Origin: Casp-actino8 sp001510455 | GTDB taxonomy: Bacteria > Actinomycetota > Acidimicrobiia > Acidimicrobiales > Ilumatobacteraceae | Reading direction: 5' to 3' | Assembly (NCBI GenBank): GCA_027592035.1 | Contig: JAQCIK010000033.1 | Coordinates: 1 to 15,744, forward strand | DNA length: 15,744 nucleotides | Shown here: positions 6,476 to 13,175 of the stretch, piece by piece | How the letters are laid out: the number at the start of each line of letters is the position of its first letter | How positions within the stretch are numbered: position 1 is the first letter of the stretch | Translations under genes and position numbers: made by a program | Notes under the pieces: generated by a model | Told to the model about the DNA's origin: nothing | The model's input: the letters and a program-made list of their open reading frames with translations, nothing else | The model's database searches: none

Positions 6476-8238
6476 ATCGACGTCATCAATAGGTTCGGAT
6501 CACCGGTCACGGCGCTCACCAGTCCATCGGTGGCCGGCATCAACTGCTCACAGAAGAACCGGGCCGACGCCACGCGCTCGGCAACGACGTCGGCGGTGAG
6601 GTCCTGATCTCGGGCGATGAGGGCTGATTCGGCGAGGAGGAAACCACCGGTCACGGTGCTCAACAGGCGAAGGTACGGGGTCGCACCCGACAACATCGCC
6701 ACCGGGTCCGAACCGTGCTCGGCCAGCCACGTGGTGGCCGATCGCGTTGCAGCCACCGAGGCGCGCAGGGCCGAGGCCGTCGCCTCGAGATCGGGATGCG
6801 CGTCGAGCCGAGTGCACAAATCGTCGATGGCGTCGAGGTGTCGCACGATCACCGCTCCCCCACGCAGGCCGATCTTGCGTCCGACCAAGTCGATGGCCTG
6901 AATACCGTTCGTACCTTCGTAGATCGTCGTGATGCGAGCGTCGCGGTAGTGCTGAGCCACACCTGTTTCTTCGACGAAACCCATTCCACCGTGGATCTGA
7001 ACGGCGAGACCAGTGAGCTCGACAGCCATGTCGGTTCCCCAACCCTTCGACAGCGGTGTGAGCAGCGCAGCCAGATCGGTGGCCCACTCTCGTTCGGCAG
7101 CATCGGGGTGATGGGCGGCCACGTCGAGACACGCGGCGTTCCAGTACGTCAAACGCCGTAGCGCTTCGAGAGTCGTCTTCATGGTGAGAAGCATCCGCTT
7201 CACATCGGGGTGGTCGATGATCGGCGATGCGGCGCCGGCCGGCGCGCCCGGGGCACGACCCTGTCGACGGTCACGCGCGTACTGAAGTGACTGCTGATAG
7301 GCGCGGTCACCGAGCGCCAAACCCTGCAGACCCACCGACAGTCGAGCCTGATTCATCATGGTGAACATGTACTGCATCCCGCGGTTCTCTTCACCGATGA
7401 GGTAACCGACCGCACCGTCCCCGTCGCCGAACGACAGAACGCATGTCGGACTGGCGTGGATACCGAGCTTGTGTTCGACCGATACACACGTGATGTCGTT
7501 GCGTTGTCCGAGTGAACCGTCGGCGTTCAGCAAGAACTTGGGCACGATGAAGCACGAAATGCCCTTGGTTCCGGGGGGTGCATCCGGTGTGCGAGCGAGG
7601 ACGAGATGAACGATGTTGTCGGCCATGTCGTGTTCGCCGAAGGAGATGTAGATCTTGGTGCCGGAGATGAGATACGACCCGTCGCTCTGAGGAACCGCCT
7701 TGATGCGCACCGCACCCACGTCGCTTCCGGCATCGGGTTCGGTGAGGTTCATGGTGCCGGTCCACTCACCGGTGATCATCTTGGGCAAATACGTCATCTT
7801 CTGCTCCTCACTCCCGTGATGAGCAATGGCATCGATCGCACCTTGGGTGAGAAGAGGGCACATCGAGAACGCCATGTTGGACGCCGTCATCATCTCCTGG
7901 ATGGCGATGCCCACCATCCACGGAAATCCTCCACCTCCGAAACCCTCGTCGAAAGGAACCGCCCCCCAGCCGGCGTCGACGTAGGCCTGGTAGGCCTCGC
8001 GAAATCCCGGTGCCGTCGTGATGTTCCCGGCCTCGTCTCTCTTCACACCGAACGTGTCGCCCACCCGGTTGAGGGGCGCCAACTTCTCCTCCATGAATCG
8101 AGCCGCTTCGGCGAGCAAGTCCCGCACCATGGCCGAGTCGGCCGACGTGTAGCCAGGCATCTCGAGCAGGCGATCGAGCCCGCAGACCCGGTTGAGGACG
8201 AAATCGATGTCGGTGAGAGGAGCGCGGTAGTCGGTCAC
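6472..8238 (-). CDS. long-type acyl-CoA dehydrogenase (DmdC-like)
   Basis: A flavoenzyme of about 588 residues that makes an alpha,beta-double bond in an acyl-CoA. It belongs to the long (about 600 aa) group with an extra C-terminal domain, which includes 3-methylmercaptopropionyl-CoA dehydrogenase (DmdC); the true substrate is open. Seen: the YRAPLTDIDFVL N-terminus of this group, MNLTEPDAGSDVGAV of the middle beta domain (about 163-177), IHGGMGFVEE, and the catalytic-base motif IYEGTNGIQ with Glu at about 441. The GTG at 8238 gives MTDYRAPL, which suits the family, and follows TAGCTT by seven bases. A TTG at 8247 would add three residues and lacks a ribosome site. It faces the TetR gene and may be its target. 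The N-terminal start is the least certain part. Confidence 0.9.
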   Translation of the reverse strand: MTDYRAPLTDIDFVLNRVCGLDRLLEMPGYTSADSAMVRDLLAEAARFMEEKLAPLNRVGDTFGVKRDEAGNITTAPGFREAYQAYVDAGWGAVPFDEGFGGGGFPWMVGIAIQEMMTASNMAFSMCPLLTQGAIDAIAHHGSEEQKMTYLPKMITGEWTGTMNLTEPDAGSDVGAVRIKAVPQSDGSYLISGTKIYISFGEHDMADNIVHLVLARTPDAPPGTKGISCFIVPKFLLNADGSLGQRNDITCVSVEHKLGIHASPTCVLSFGDGDGAVGYLIGEENRGMQYMFTMMNQARLSVGLQGLALGDRAYQQSLQYARDRRQGRAPGAPAGAASPIIDHPDVKRMLLTMKTTLEALRRLTYWNAACLDVAAHHPDAAEREWATDLAALLTPLSKGWGTDMAVELTGLAVQIHGGMGFVEETGVAQHYRDARITTIYEGTNGIQAIDLVGRKIGLRGGAVIVRHLDAIDDLCTRLDAHPDLEATASALRASVAATRSATTWLAEHGSDPVAMLSGATPYLRLLSTVTGGFLLAESALIARDQDLTADVVAERVASARFFCEQLMPATDGLVSAVTGDPNLLMTSI

Positions 8239-8289
8239 GCCTTCCAAGCTAAGTGACCGACCGGTAATACGCCATGCGGAGGATCGACG

Positions 8290-8808
8290 TCACGCGCCCG
8301 TGAGGTCGCGCCACGAACCGGGATATCGCGATTCGATCTGAGTCGGCGTGGAACGCAAGGTCGCCTCGGGCACCAGATCGACGATTGCCCGAGCCTCTTT
8401 GTAGTGGTGCACGTGACCCACTCCCTCGAACAATTCCACTCGGCGAGCCACCAGATCGGCCGGAGGATTCGGATCGAGAAAGCCCCACATGGTGAACGCC
8501 ATCGTGAGATCGTGGATCACGGGTGCTCGTCCGAACATGGAAGCCCGACGAAGTGCGATGTTGAGACAACCGCGTACGGCATCGTCGACGTGCAATTCAC
8601 CGACGTGCAATCGATCACGGAATCGGCGCGCCAGGGTGAGCGCATACCCCTGATCGGGCCCCTGATGACCCAGCCGTTCACCGGTCGGCTGACCGGCGTC
8701 GAGGTCGGCTGGGCGATCGGGCGACCAGGGTGACGGCACGACGTCGGGCGACGCGTAGGCGCGAACATCGTCGATCACGGGAGTGGGTGCGTAACGGGGG
8801 GCAGCCAT
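8290..8808 (-). CDS. hypothetical protein, family not recognised
   Basis: A 172-residue soluble protein with no signal peptide, membrane helix or motif that I recognise. It begins MAAPRYAPTPVIDDVRAYASP, has a Pro/Asp-rich first third (DVVPSPWSPDRPADLDAGQP), then a mixed helical part with VIHDLTMAFTMWGFLDPNPP and a basic C-terminal end. The ATG at 8808 is chosen because TACGCT lies six bases before it, as at other likely leaderless genes here, and because further in-frame codons up to 8937 run into the end of cimA. It sits on the same strand between cimA (32 bases upstream) and the acyl-CoA dehydrogenase (51 bases downstream). Reading frame and codon use look real. Confidence 0.75.
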   Translation of the reverse strand: MAAPRYAPTPVIDDVRAYASPDVVPSPWSPDRPADLDAGQPTGERLGHQGPDQGYALTLARRFRDRLHVGELHVDDAVRGCLNIALRRASMFGRAPVIHDLTMAFTMWGFLDPNPPADLVARRVELFEGVGHVHHYKEARAIVDLVPEATLRSTPTQIESRYPGSWRDLTGA

Positions 8809-8840
8809 GGGCGAAGCGTAGTGCCGACGGACTCGTGCCG

Positions 8841-10424
8841 TCAGGCCGGCGTGTGCAGGAGTCCGTACACCAACGATTCCTCGAGTGCTCGCCACGACGC
8901 TTCGATGATGTTGCCACTCACACCGATGGTGGTCCACGAGCGCTCACCGTCGGTGGCATCGAGAAGGACTCGAGTGACTGCGCCAGTCGCCGTGGCGCCG
9001 TCGAGGATGCGCACCTTGTAGTCGGTCAGGTGGATTCGGCCGAGTTGGGGATACGCGTCGAGAACGGCGGCTCGAAGAGCCTTGTCGATCGCGTTCACCG
9101 GACCGTTCCCTTCTGCGGTGTGCACGTGACGGGTGGCCGAACCGTCCGGACCGACCCACACCTTCACCGTTGCCTCAGTGGTGAAGTCACCGGTCGTGGT
9201 CTCGTCGGTGATCACCCGCATGCTCTCGACTCGGAAGAAATCCTGCTGCCAACCGGTCGCTCGCCGCATCAGGAGTTCGAGCGAAGCATCGGCCGCTTCG
9301 AAGTGGTACCCCTCGTGTTCGAGACGCTTGAGATCGTCGATCACCTGATTGACGGCGGGACCATCCATCTCGAGACCGAGCTCATCGGCCTTCATGGTGA
9401 TGGTCGCCCGTCCGGCCATCTCACTCACCACGAATCGGGTTCCGTTGCCCACCAGTTCGGGATCGACGTGCTCGTACGCGTCCTTCGCCCGGGCGATCGC
9501 GCTCACGTGCAACCCGGCCTTGTGCGCGAATGCCGACGTTCCGACATAGGGAGCCTGCGGGTTCATCGGCCGGTTGAGGACTTCGGCCACGTGATTGCTC
9601 ACGGCAGTGAGACGTTCGAGACGACCCTCGGGCAGGCACTCGTACCCGAGCTTCAGTTGAAGGTTGGGGATCACCGTCGTGAGATTGGTGTTGCCGGTGC
9701 GCTCACCTAGGCCGTTCAGAGTTCCTTGAACGTGACGGGCTCCGGCCAGAACGGCGGCCATCGAGTTGGCGACTGCACAACCAGTGTCATCGTGGCAGTG
9801 GATACCGATCGTCGCGTCGTCACCCACGTGACTCTTCACGGCGGCGACGATCTCCTGGACCTCGTGGGGAAGACTTCCGCCGTTCGTGTCACACAGGACG
9901 AGATGACTGGCACCCTTGACAACGGCCGCCTCGATGGCGCGGAGGGCGAACTCTTGGTTGCGCTTGAACCCGTCGAAGAAGTGCTCCATGTCGACCAGAA
10001 CCCGTCGGCCGTTACCCACCAGGTACTCGACCGAGTCAGCGATCATCGCCTCACCCTCTTCGAGGGTGGTCTGGAGAGCATTGAGAACGTGGTAATCCCA
10101 GCTCTTCGCGACGATGCACACGGCACTCGTTCCGGCGTCGATGAGATGACGCAACGTGGCGTCGTCGTCGACTTTGCCGCGGGGACGCCGAGTCGAACCG
10201 AAGGCGACGAGTGTGCTCGATTCGAAACGAAGATCGCGAGCGGCCCGCTCGAAGAACTCGATGTCCTTCGGATTGGCTCCCGGCCAACCCCCTTCGATGA
10301 AGTGGACCCCGAGGTGGTCGAGCTGTTCAGCGATGCGCAGCTTGTCCTCGACCGACGCCGAGACGCCTTCCACCTGAAGGCCGTCGCGCAGGGTGGTGTC
10401 GAACACTTCGATCATGTCGCTCAT
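8841..10424 (-). CDS. cimA: citramalate synthase
   Basis: A 527-residue enzyme of the DRE-TIM metallolyase family, citramalate synthase type. It condenses pyruvate with acetyl-CoA to citramalate, the first step of threonine-independent isoleucine synthesis. The DRE-type motif is DTTLRDG at 9-15, metal ligands lie in HCHDDTG (209-215), and the loop QGTLNGLGERTGN is at 233-245. The last 140 residues form the LeuA-like regulatory domain, where isoleucine feedback would act. FDTTLRDGLQVEGVS and WPGANPKD mark CimA rather than 2-isopropylmalate or homocitrate synthase. The ATG at 10424 is used because the protein starts there. In-frame codons up to 10526 cross a terminator hairpin, and no TANNNT box precedes the gene, consistent with transcription from further upstream through the leader at 10490-10583. 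Confidence 0.93.
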   Translation of the reverse strand: MSDMIEVFDTTLRDGLQVEGVSASVEDKLRIAEQLDHLGVHFIEGGWPGANPKDIEFFERAARDLRFESSTLVAFGSTRRPRGKVDDDATLRHLIDAGTSAVCIVAKSWDYHVLNALQTTLEEGEAMIADSVEYLVGNGRRVLVDMEHFFDGFKRNQEFALRAIEAAVVKGASHLVLCDTNGGSLPHEVQEIVAAVKSHVGDDATIGIHCHDDTGCAVANSMAAVLAGARHVQGTLNGLGERTGNTNLTTVIPNLQLKLGYECLPEGRLERLTAVSNHVAEVLNRPMNPQAPYVGTSAFAHKAGLHVSAIARAKDAYEHVDPELVGNGTRFVVSEMAGRATITMKADELGLEMDGPAVNQVIDDLKRLEHEGYHFEAADASLELLMRRATGWQQDFFRVESMRVITDETTTGDFTTEATVKVWVGPDGSATRHVHTAEGNGPVNAIDKALRAAVLDAYPQLGRIHLTDYKVRILDGATATGAVTRVLLDATDGERSWTTIGVSGNIIEASWRALEESLVYGLLHTPA

Positions 10425-10488
10425 GTCTTGTCCGTTTCGTGTGAGTGTGCTTCGAGAGTGGATGGGAAGTTCGTGGAGGTCGTTGCGG

Positions 10489-10518
10489 AAAACAAAAACG
10501 CCGCCCCGAGGGCGGCGT
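10489..10518 (-). terminator. attenuator terminator in the cimA leader
   Basis: On the minus strand ACGCCGCCC, loop TCG and GGGCGGCGT make a perfect 9-bp GC-rich stem (10510-10518 with 10498-10506), followed at once by TTTTGTTTT. This is a textbook intrinsic terminator pointing towards cimA, whose ATG lies 65 bases further on. No complete gene ends just before it, so its role is almost certainly conditional termination ahead of cimA. Confidence 0.9.
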
Positions 10519-10520
10519 CG

Positions 10521-10542
10521 GCGCACGGGAGAACCCGTGCGC
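10521..10542 (-). promoter_or_regulatory. first hairpin of the cimA attenuator
   Basis: GCGCACGGG and CCCGTGCGC form a perfect 9-bp stem with loop TTCT (minus strand), separated from the terminator by two bases. It begins at the last base of the leader-peptide stop codon. A ribosome finishing the leader would cover its first arm, while one stalled on the Ile codons would leave most of it free, so it is placed to sense ribosome position. Confidence 0.75.
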
Positions 10543-10583
10543 TACCGGATAATGATGATGGTCGAGGCGGTGCAGACGTTCAT
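10542..10583 (-). CDS. isoleucine-rich leader peptide of cimA
   Basis: A 13-codon reading frame, MNVCTASTIIIIR then TAG. It has four consecutive isoleucine codons (ATC ATC ATT ATC, 10559 to 10548), and a good ribosome site (TGGAGGG, 10592 to 10586) lies just before its ATG. It is followed by a stable hairpin and then an intrinsic terminator, the standard order of an amino-acid attenuator. Scarcity of charged tRNA-Ile would stall the ribosome on the Ile run and change folding downstream; ample tRNA-Ile would let it reach the stop and allow termination. The downstream gene starts the isoleucine branch, which makes the codon choice meaningful. The peptide itself probably has no function. The antiterminator pairing is not obvious by eye. 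Confidence 0.85.
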   Translation of the reverse strand: MNVCTASTIIIIR

Positions 10584-10656
10584 CGCCCTCCAGTCAACCG
10601 GCTCCAGGCACCACCGTCAACCAACTCACCCCTGACCGGCTTCCACGACTGCGCCA

Positions 10657-10740
10657 TGTGGACGACGTGTGGACGACCTGTGGGTGAACATCGGGCTTCT
10701 GTGGATAACGCACGAATTCGGTGGATAACCCTGTGGACCA
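10657..10740 (-). repeat. phased cluster of six DnaA-box-like 9-mers
   Basis: On the plus strand the sites read TGTGGACGA (10657), TGTGGACGA (10668), TGTGGGTGA (10679), TGTGGATAA (10700), GGTGGATAA (10720) and TGTGGACCA (10732), all in the same orientation. In the complement these are variants of TTATCCACA and of the actinobacterial TTGTCCACA consensus; the one at 10700 is perfect. Start-to-start spacings are 11, 11, 21, 20 and 12 bases, close to whole helical turns. Looser sites TTTTCCACC (10764) and TTGTCCACC (10807) lie beyond in the opposite orientation, and an AT-rich patch follows at 10741-10756. Confidence 0.65.
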
Positions 10741-10925
10741 GAAATATTCCTCTTGACCAGGGCTTTTCCACCCGCGAAAGTCTGCCATCCGATTCGTTCG
10801 GCTCGGTTGTCCACCGCCAGGTAGGGGGAGGTTCCATCTGCCCGACTAGGGACACCGGATCGAGCGGTTCGGGGAGGGGGTTCCACCACGGTCAGCGCAG
10901 TTCGCTGCGACGGCCCGATATGGAA

Positions 10926-10957
10926 CTCGCCCGCCGGGGGCAACTCCGACGGGCGAG
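10926..10957. other. hairpin, 8-bp perfect stem
   Basis: CTCGCCCG (10926-10933) and CGGGCGAG (10950-10957) pair perfectly; inside, CGG/CCG (10935-10937, 10946-10948) extends the stem after one mismatch. A smaller perfect hairpin, CGCAG-TTCG-CTGCG, lies at 10896-10909. Neither has a T-run on either strand, so they are not simple terminators. Confidence 0.5.
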
Positions 10958-11016
10958 CAAGTGAGCGGACGAACGGTAACAACCCGATGCCGCGAACCGG
11001 TGGATATCTCCGACCT

Positions 11017-11065
11017 GGGAGCCCCGGGTGGAGCGCCGCTGACGGCAGCACCGCCCGGGGCTCTC
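11017..11065. other. long GC-rich hairpin
   Basis: The 10-base arms GAGCCCCGGG (11019-11028) and CCCGGGGCTC (11054-11063) are perfect complements, and wobble-tolerant pairing extends the stem to about 15 bp (11017-11031 with 11051-11065). A second small hairpin, GCCG-CTGA-CGGC (11035-11046), sits in the loop. No T-run follows on either strand. It may be part of an RNA, a protein site, or a terminator working without a U-tract. Confidence 0.55.
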
Positions 11066-11130
11066 GCACGTTCGGCGTCGAGATCATCGTGAACGTGATC
11101 GTCGTCGTGATCGCCATCGTCATCGTGACG

Positions 11131-11156
11131 GTGATCATCATGGTTAGGTTGATCAC
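11131..11156 (+). promoter_or_regulatory. promoter and operator-like dyad of the agmatinase-family gene
   Basis: Perfect 7-base arms GTGATCA (11131-11137) and TGATCAC (11150-11156) flank 12 bases and touch the GTG start codon. Inside lies TAGGTT (11145-11150), a TANNNT box six bases before the start, so transcription probably begins at the GTG itself. A protein bound to the dyad would cover the -10 box and start site, the position of a repressor operator. Further GTGATC copies lie upstream at 11095 and 11107. Confidence 0.45.
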
Positions 11157-12179
11157 GTGAGCGAACCCCGACGAGAACTCTCCCCCGGCCTGCGCGAACA
11201 ACTCGATCTCGGCTACGTGTTCGGTGGTCTGTCGACGTTCGGACAACGACCCTTCCTCACCGACCCCGAACATCTCGACGACTGGCAGCCCGATGTGGCG
11301 ATCGTCGGCGCTCCGTTCGATCTCTCGACGTCGAATCGACCCGGAGCGCGTTTCGGCCCCCGAGCCATTCGCTCACTCGCCTACGAACCGGGCACGTATC
11401 ACATGGATCTCGGCATCGAGATCTTCGATCATCTCGAAGTCGTCGACTACGGCGATGCCCATTGCCCTCACGGAGACACCGAGACCAGCCACGCCAACAT
11501 CAAGAAACGAGTCTCCGAGGTCGCGTCTCGGCGCATCGTGCCGATCGTTCTCGGGGGTGACCACTCGATCACGTGGCCGGCCGCGACCGCAGTGGCCGAC
11601 GAATACGGTCACGGCAAGGTCGGAATCGTGCATTTCGATGCCCACGCCGACACCGCTGATCGAGTCGACGGAAATCTCGCCAGTCATGGCACACCCATGC
11701 GACGTCTCGTCCAGAGCGGAGCGGTTCCCGGAACGCACTTCGTCCAGGTGGGTCTTCGTGGCTACTGGCCGCCGAAGGACGTTTTCGACTGGATGGCCGC
11801 GCAGGGAATGCGCTGGTTCACCATGCAGGAGATCTGGGAACGCGGATTCCAAGAAGTGATGCACGACGCGATCTCACACGCCTTGTCGATGGCCGATCAT
11901 CTGTATCTGTCGATCGACGTCGATGCCCTCGATCCGTCGTACGCGCCCGGAACCGGAACGCCCGAACCCGGTGGCATCGTCGCCGCCGATCTGTTGCGGA
12001 TGGTTCGTGAGATCTGCCGCCGACATTCGGTGGTCGGAATCGACGTGGTGGAAGTCGCGCCTGCTTACGACGTGAGCGATCTGACGATCAACGTGGCCCA
12101 CCGCCTGGCCTTCGAATGCCTCGCCGGTCTGGCTGACCGCAATCGGTCGTCGGGCGCGGATTCTCGACCGTCGGAGTGA
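11157..12179 (+). CDS. agmatinase/arginase-family ureohydrolase
   Basis: A 340-residue binuclear-manganese ureohydrolase, cleaving a guanidino compound to urea and an amine. Metal ligands are in GGDHS (133-137, His136), DAHAD (161-165) and SIDVDALDP (252-260). SHGTPM (176-181) and GTGTPEPGG (265-273) resemble agmatinase and guanidinobutyrase more than arginase, so agmatine is the likeliest substrate, with other guanidino compounds possible. The GTG at 11157 follows TAGGTT by six bases and gives a normal family N-terminus. The gene is convergent with ilvE, 21 bases apart. Nothing ties it to the branched-chain genes around it; it may serve nitrogen scavenging or polyamine supply. No speA-like partner is in the window. 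Confidence 0.9.
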   Translation: MSEPRRELSPGLREQLDLGYVFGGLSTFGQRPFLTDPEHLDDWQPDVAIVGAPFDLSTSNRPGARFGPRAIRSLAYEPGTYHMDLGIEIFDHLEVVDYGDAHCPHGDTETSHANIKKRVSEVASRRIVPIVLGGDHSITWPAATAVADEYGHGKVGIVHFDAHADTADRVDGNLASHGTPMRRLVQSGAVPGTHFVQVGLRGYWPPKDVFDWMAAQGMRWFTMQEIWERGFQEVMHDAISHALSMADHLYLSIDVDALDPSYAPGTGTPEPGGIVAADLLRMVREICRRHSVVGIDVVEVAPAYDVSDLTINVAHRLAFECLAGLADRNRSSGADSRPSE

Positions 12180-12200
12180 CGGTCCCGCGCCAGAAGCTCG

Positions 12201-13121
12201 TCAGCGGGCGAGTTCGCACCAGGAGCGGTACTTGGCTTCCTCACCTCGCACCACTCGACCGTAGAGCTGACCGATCTGGGTGGTGACCGGACCAGGACAC
12301 GGAATGTCACGGTCGTCGACCGAACGAACCGCGCTCACTTCGGCCGCCGTCCCACAGACGAAGAGTTCGTCGGCGATGTACAGATCACTGCGAGCGATGT
12401 TGTCGACCCGCATGTCGATGCCGAGATCGGCAGCCAACGTCATGACCGTGTTCTGAGTGATGCCTTCGAGAGCTCCGGCCGACAACGGCGGTGTGAGCAC
12501 CACACCGTTTCGACTGCAGAAGATGTTCTCACCCGTGCACTCGGCGACGAGTCCGTTGGGTGCCAACATGATCGCCTCGTCGTAACCGGCGTTGAGCGCC
12601 TCGACCTTGGCCAGCGACGAGTTCACGTAGTTGCCGACGGTCTTGGCCGCCGGTGGCATGGTGTTGTGATCGTGACGCGTCCAGGACGAGATCTTCATAC
12701 GCACTCCCTTGGTGAGGGCATCGTCACCGAGATAGGCACCCCACGGCCAGCAGGCAATGGCGACGTCGACCTTGCACGGCAACGTGTTCAGACCCATCTC
12801 TCCGTAGCCGTAGTAGGCAAGAGGACGCACGTAACACGACGCAAGACCAGTGGATGCCACGGTGTCCTTCGTCGCCTGAATGATCTCGTCGACGGTGTAG
12901 GGAATCTTCATGCCGAGGATGTGCGCACTGCGGAACAGACGCTCGATGTGTTCGGTCAGACGAAAGATGGCCGCGCCCTGATCGGTTTCGTAGGCGCGAA
13001 TCCCTTCGAAGACTCCGGTGCCGTAGTGAAGTGTGTGCGTGAGTACATGCACCTGTGCCTTGTCCCAGTCGACGAGTTCGCCGTTCATCCAGATCTTCGG
13101 TGTCGGGATCAGCGTGGGCAT
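12201..13121 (-). CDS. ilvE: branched-chain amino acid aminotransferase
   Basis: A 306-residue fold-type IV PLP enzyme that transfers amino groups between glutamate and the 2-oxo acids of isoleucine, leucine and valine. Seen: IWMNGELVDWDKAQVHVLTHTLHYGTGVFEGIRAY split over residues 10-44, YVRPLAYYGYG (97-107), the PLP lysine Lys160 in MPPAAKTVGNYVNS, and YDEAIMLAPNGLVAECTGENIF in two family-typical blocks. Length and motifs fit the IlvE group rather than D-amino-acid transaminase or ADC lyase. ATG at 13121 has GGAG eight bases upstream. It follows leuB by 54 bases on the same strand. A TAATCT box in the gap (13157 to 13152) may give it its own promoter besides read-through from leuB. Confidence 0.95.
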   Translation of the reverse strand: MPTLIPTPKIWMNGELVDWDKAQVHVLTHTLHYGTGVFEGIRAYETDQGAAIFRLTEHIERLFRSAHILGMKIPYTVDEIIQATKDTVASTGLASCYVRPLAYYGYGEMGLNTLPCKVDVAIACWPWGAYLGDDALTKGVRMKISSWTRHDHNTMPPAAKTVGNYVNSSLAKVEALNAGYDEAIMLAPNGLVAECTGENIFCSRNGVVLTPPLSAGALEGITQNTVMTLAADLGIDMRVDNIARSDLYIADELFVCGTAAEVSAVRSVDDRDIPCPGPVTTQIGQLYGRVVRGEEAKYRSWCELAR

Positions 13122-13175
13122 CTTGGTCTCCGTTTCGCGGGCGTGAGGGCGAGATTAGTTGAGTGGGCTTCGCGG

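Larger units (their letters stand above)
10596..11156. other. 560-base intergenic region without a convincing gene
   Basis: Between the cimA leader and the agmatinase-like gene I find no credible protein gene. Open frames on both strands have no recognisable motifs or ribosome sites. It contains, in order, the DnaA-box-like cluster (10657-10740, with outliers to 10815), an AT-rich patch (10741-10756), three hairpins (10896-10909, 10926-10957, 11017-11065) and a low-complexity GTGATC/ATCGTC tract (11081-11156). A structured RNA cannot be excluded, but no known riboswitch or RNA consensus was recognised. Confidence 0.7.

Noticed and set aside
8730..9710. Plus-strand 326-codon open frame
   Set aside because: Antisense to cimA, with no ribosome site and no family pattern.
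10425..10526. N-terminal extension of cimA to 10526
   Set aside because: The extra 34 codons cross the terminator hairpin and its U-tract; the DRE-type motif expected near the N-terminus begins right after 10424.
10596..11156. Known riboswitch or housekeeping RNA (TPP, cobalamin, glycine, RNase P, SRP, 6S)
   Set aside because: I compared conserved cores by eye on both strands and found no convincing match.
10626..11273. Minus-strand 215-codon open frame across the intergenic region
   Set aside because: It begins inside the agmatinase-like gene and crosses hairpins and the DnaA-box cluster. The Thr/Ile-rich part recalls a thr leader, but no nearby stop, terminator or threonine gene follows.
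12180..12206. Terminator between the convergent agmatinase-like and ilvE genes
   Set aside because: Only CCCGC/GCGGG with a wide loop and no T-run is visible.
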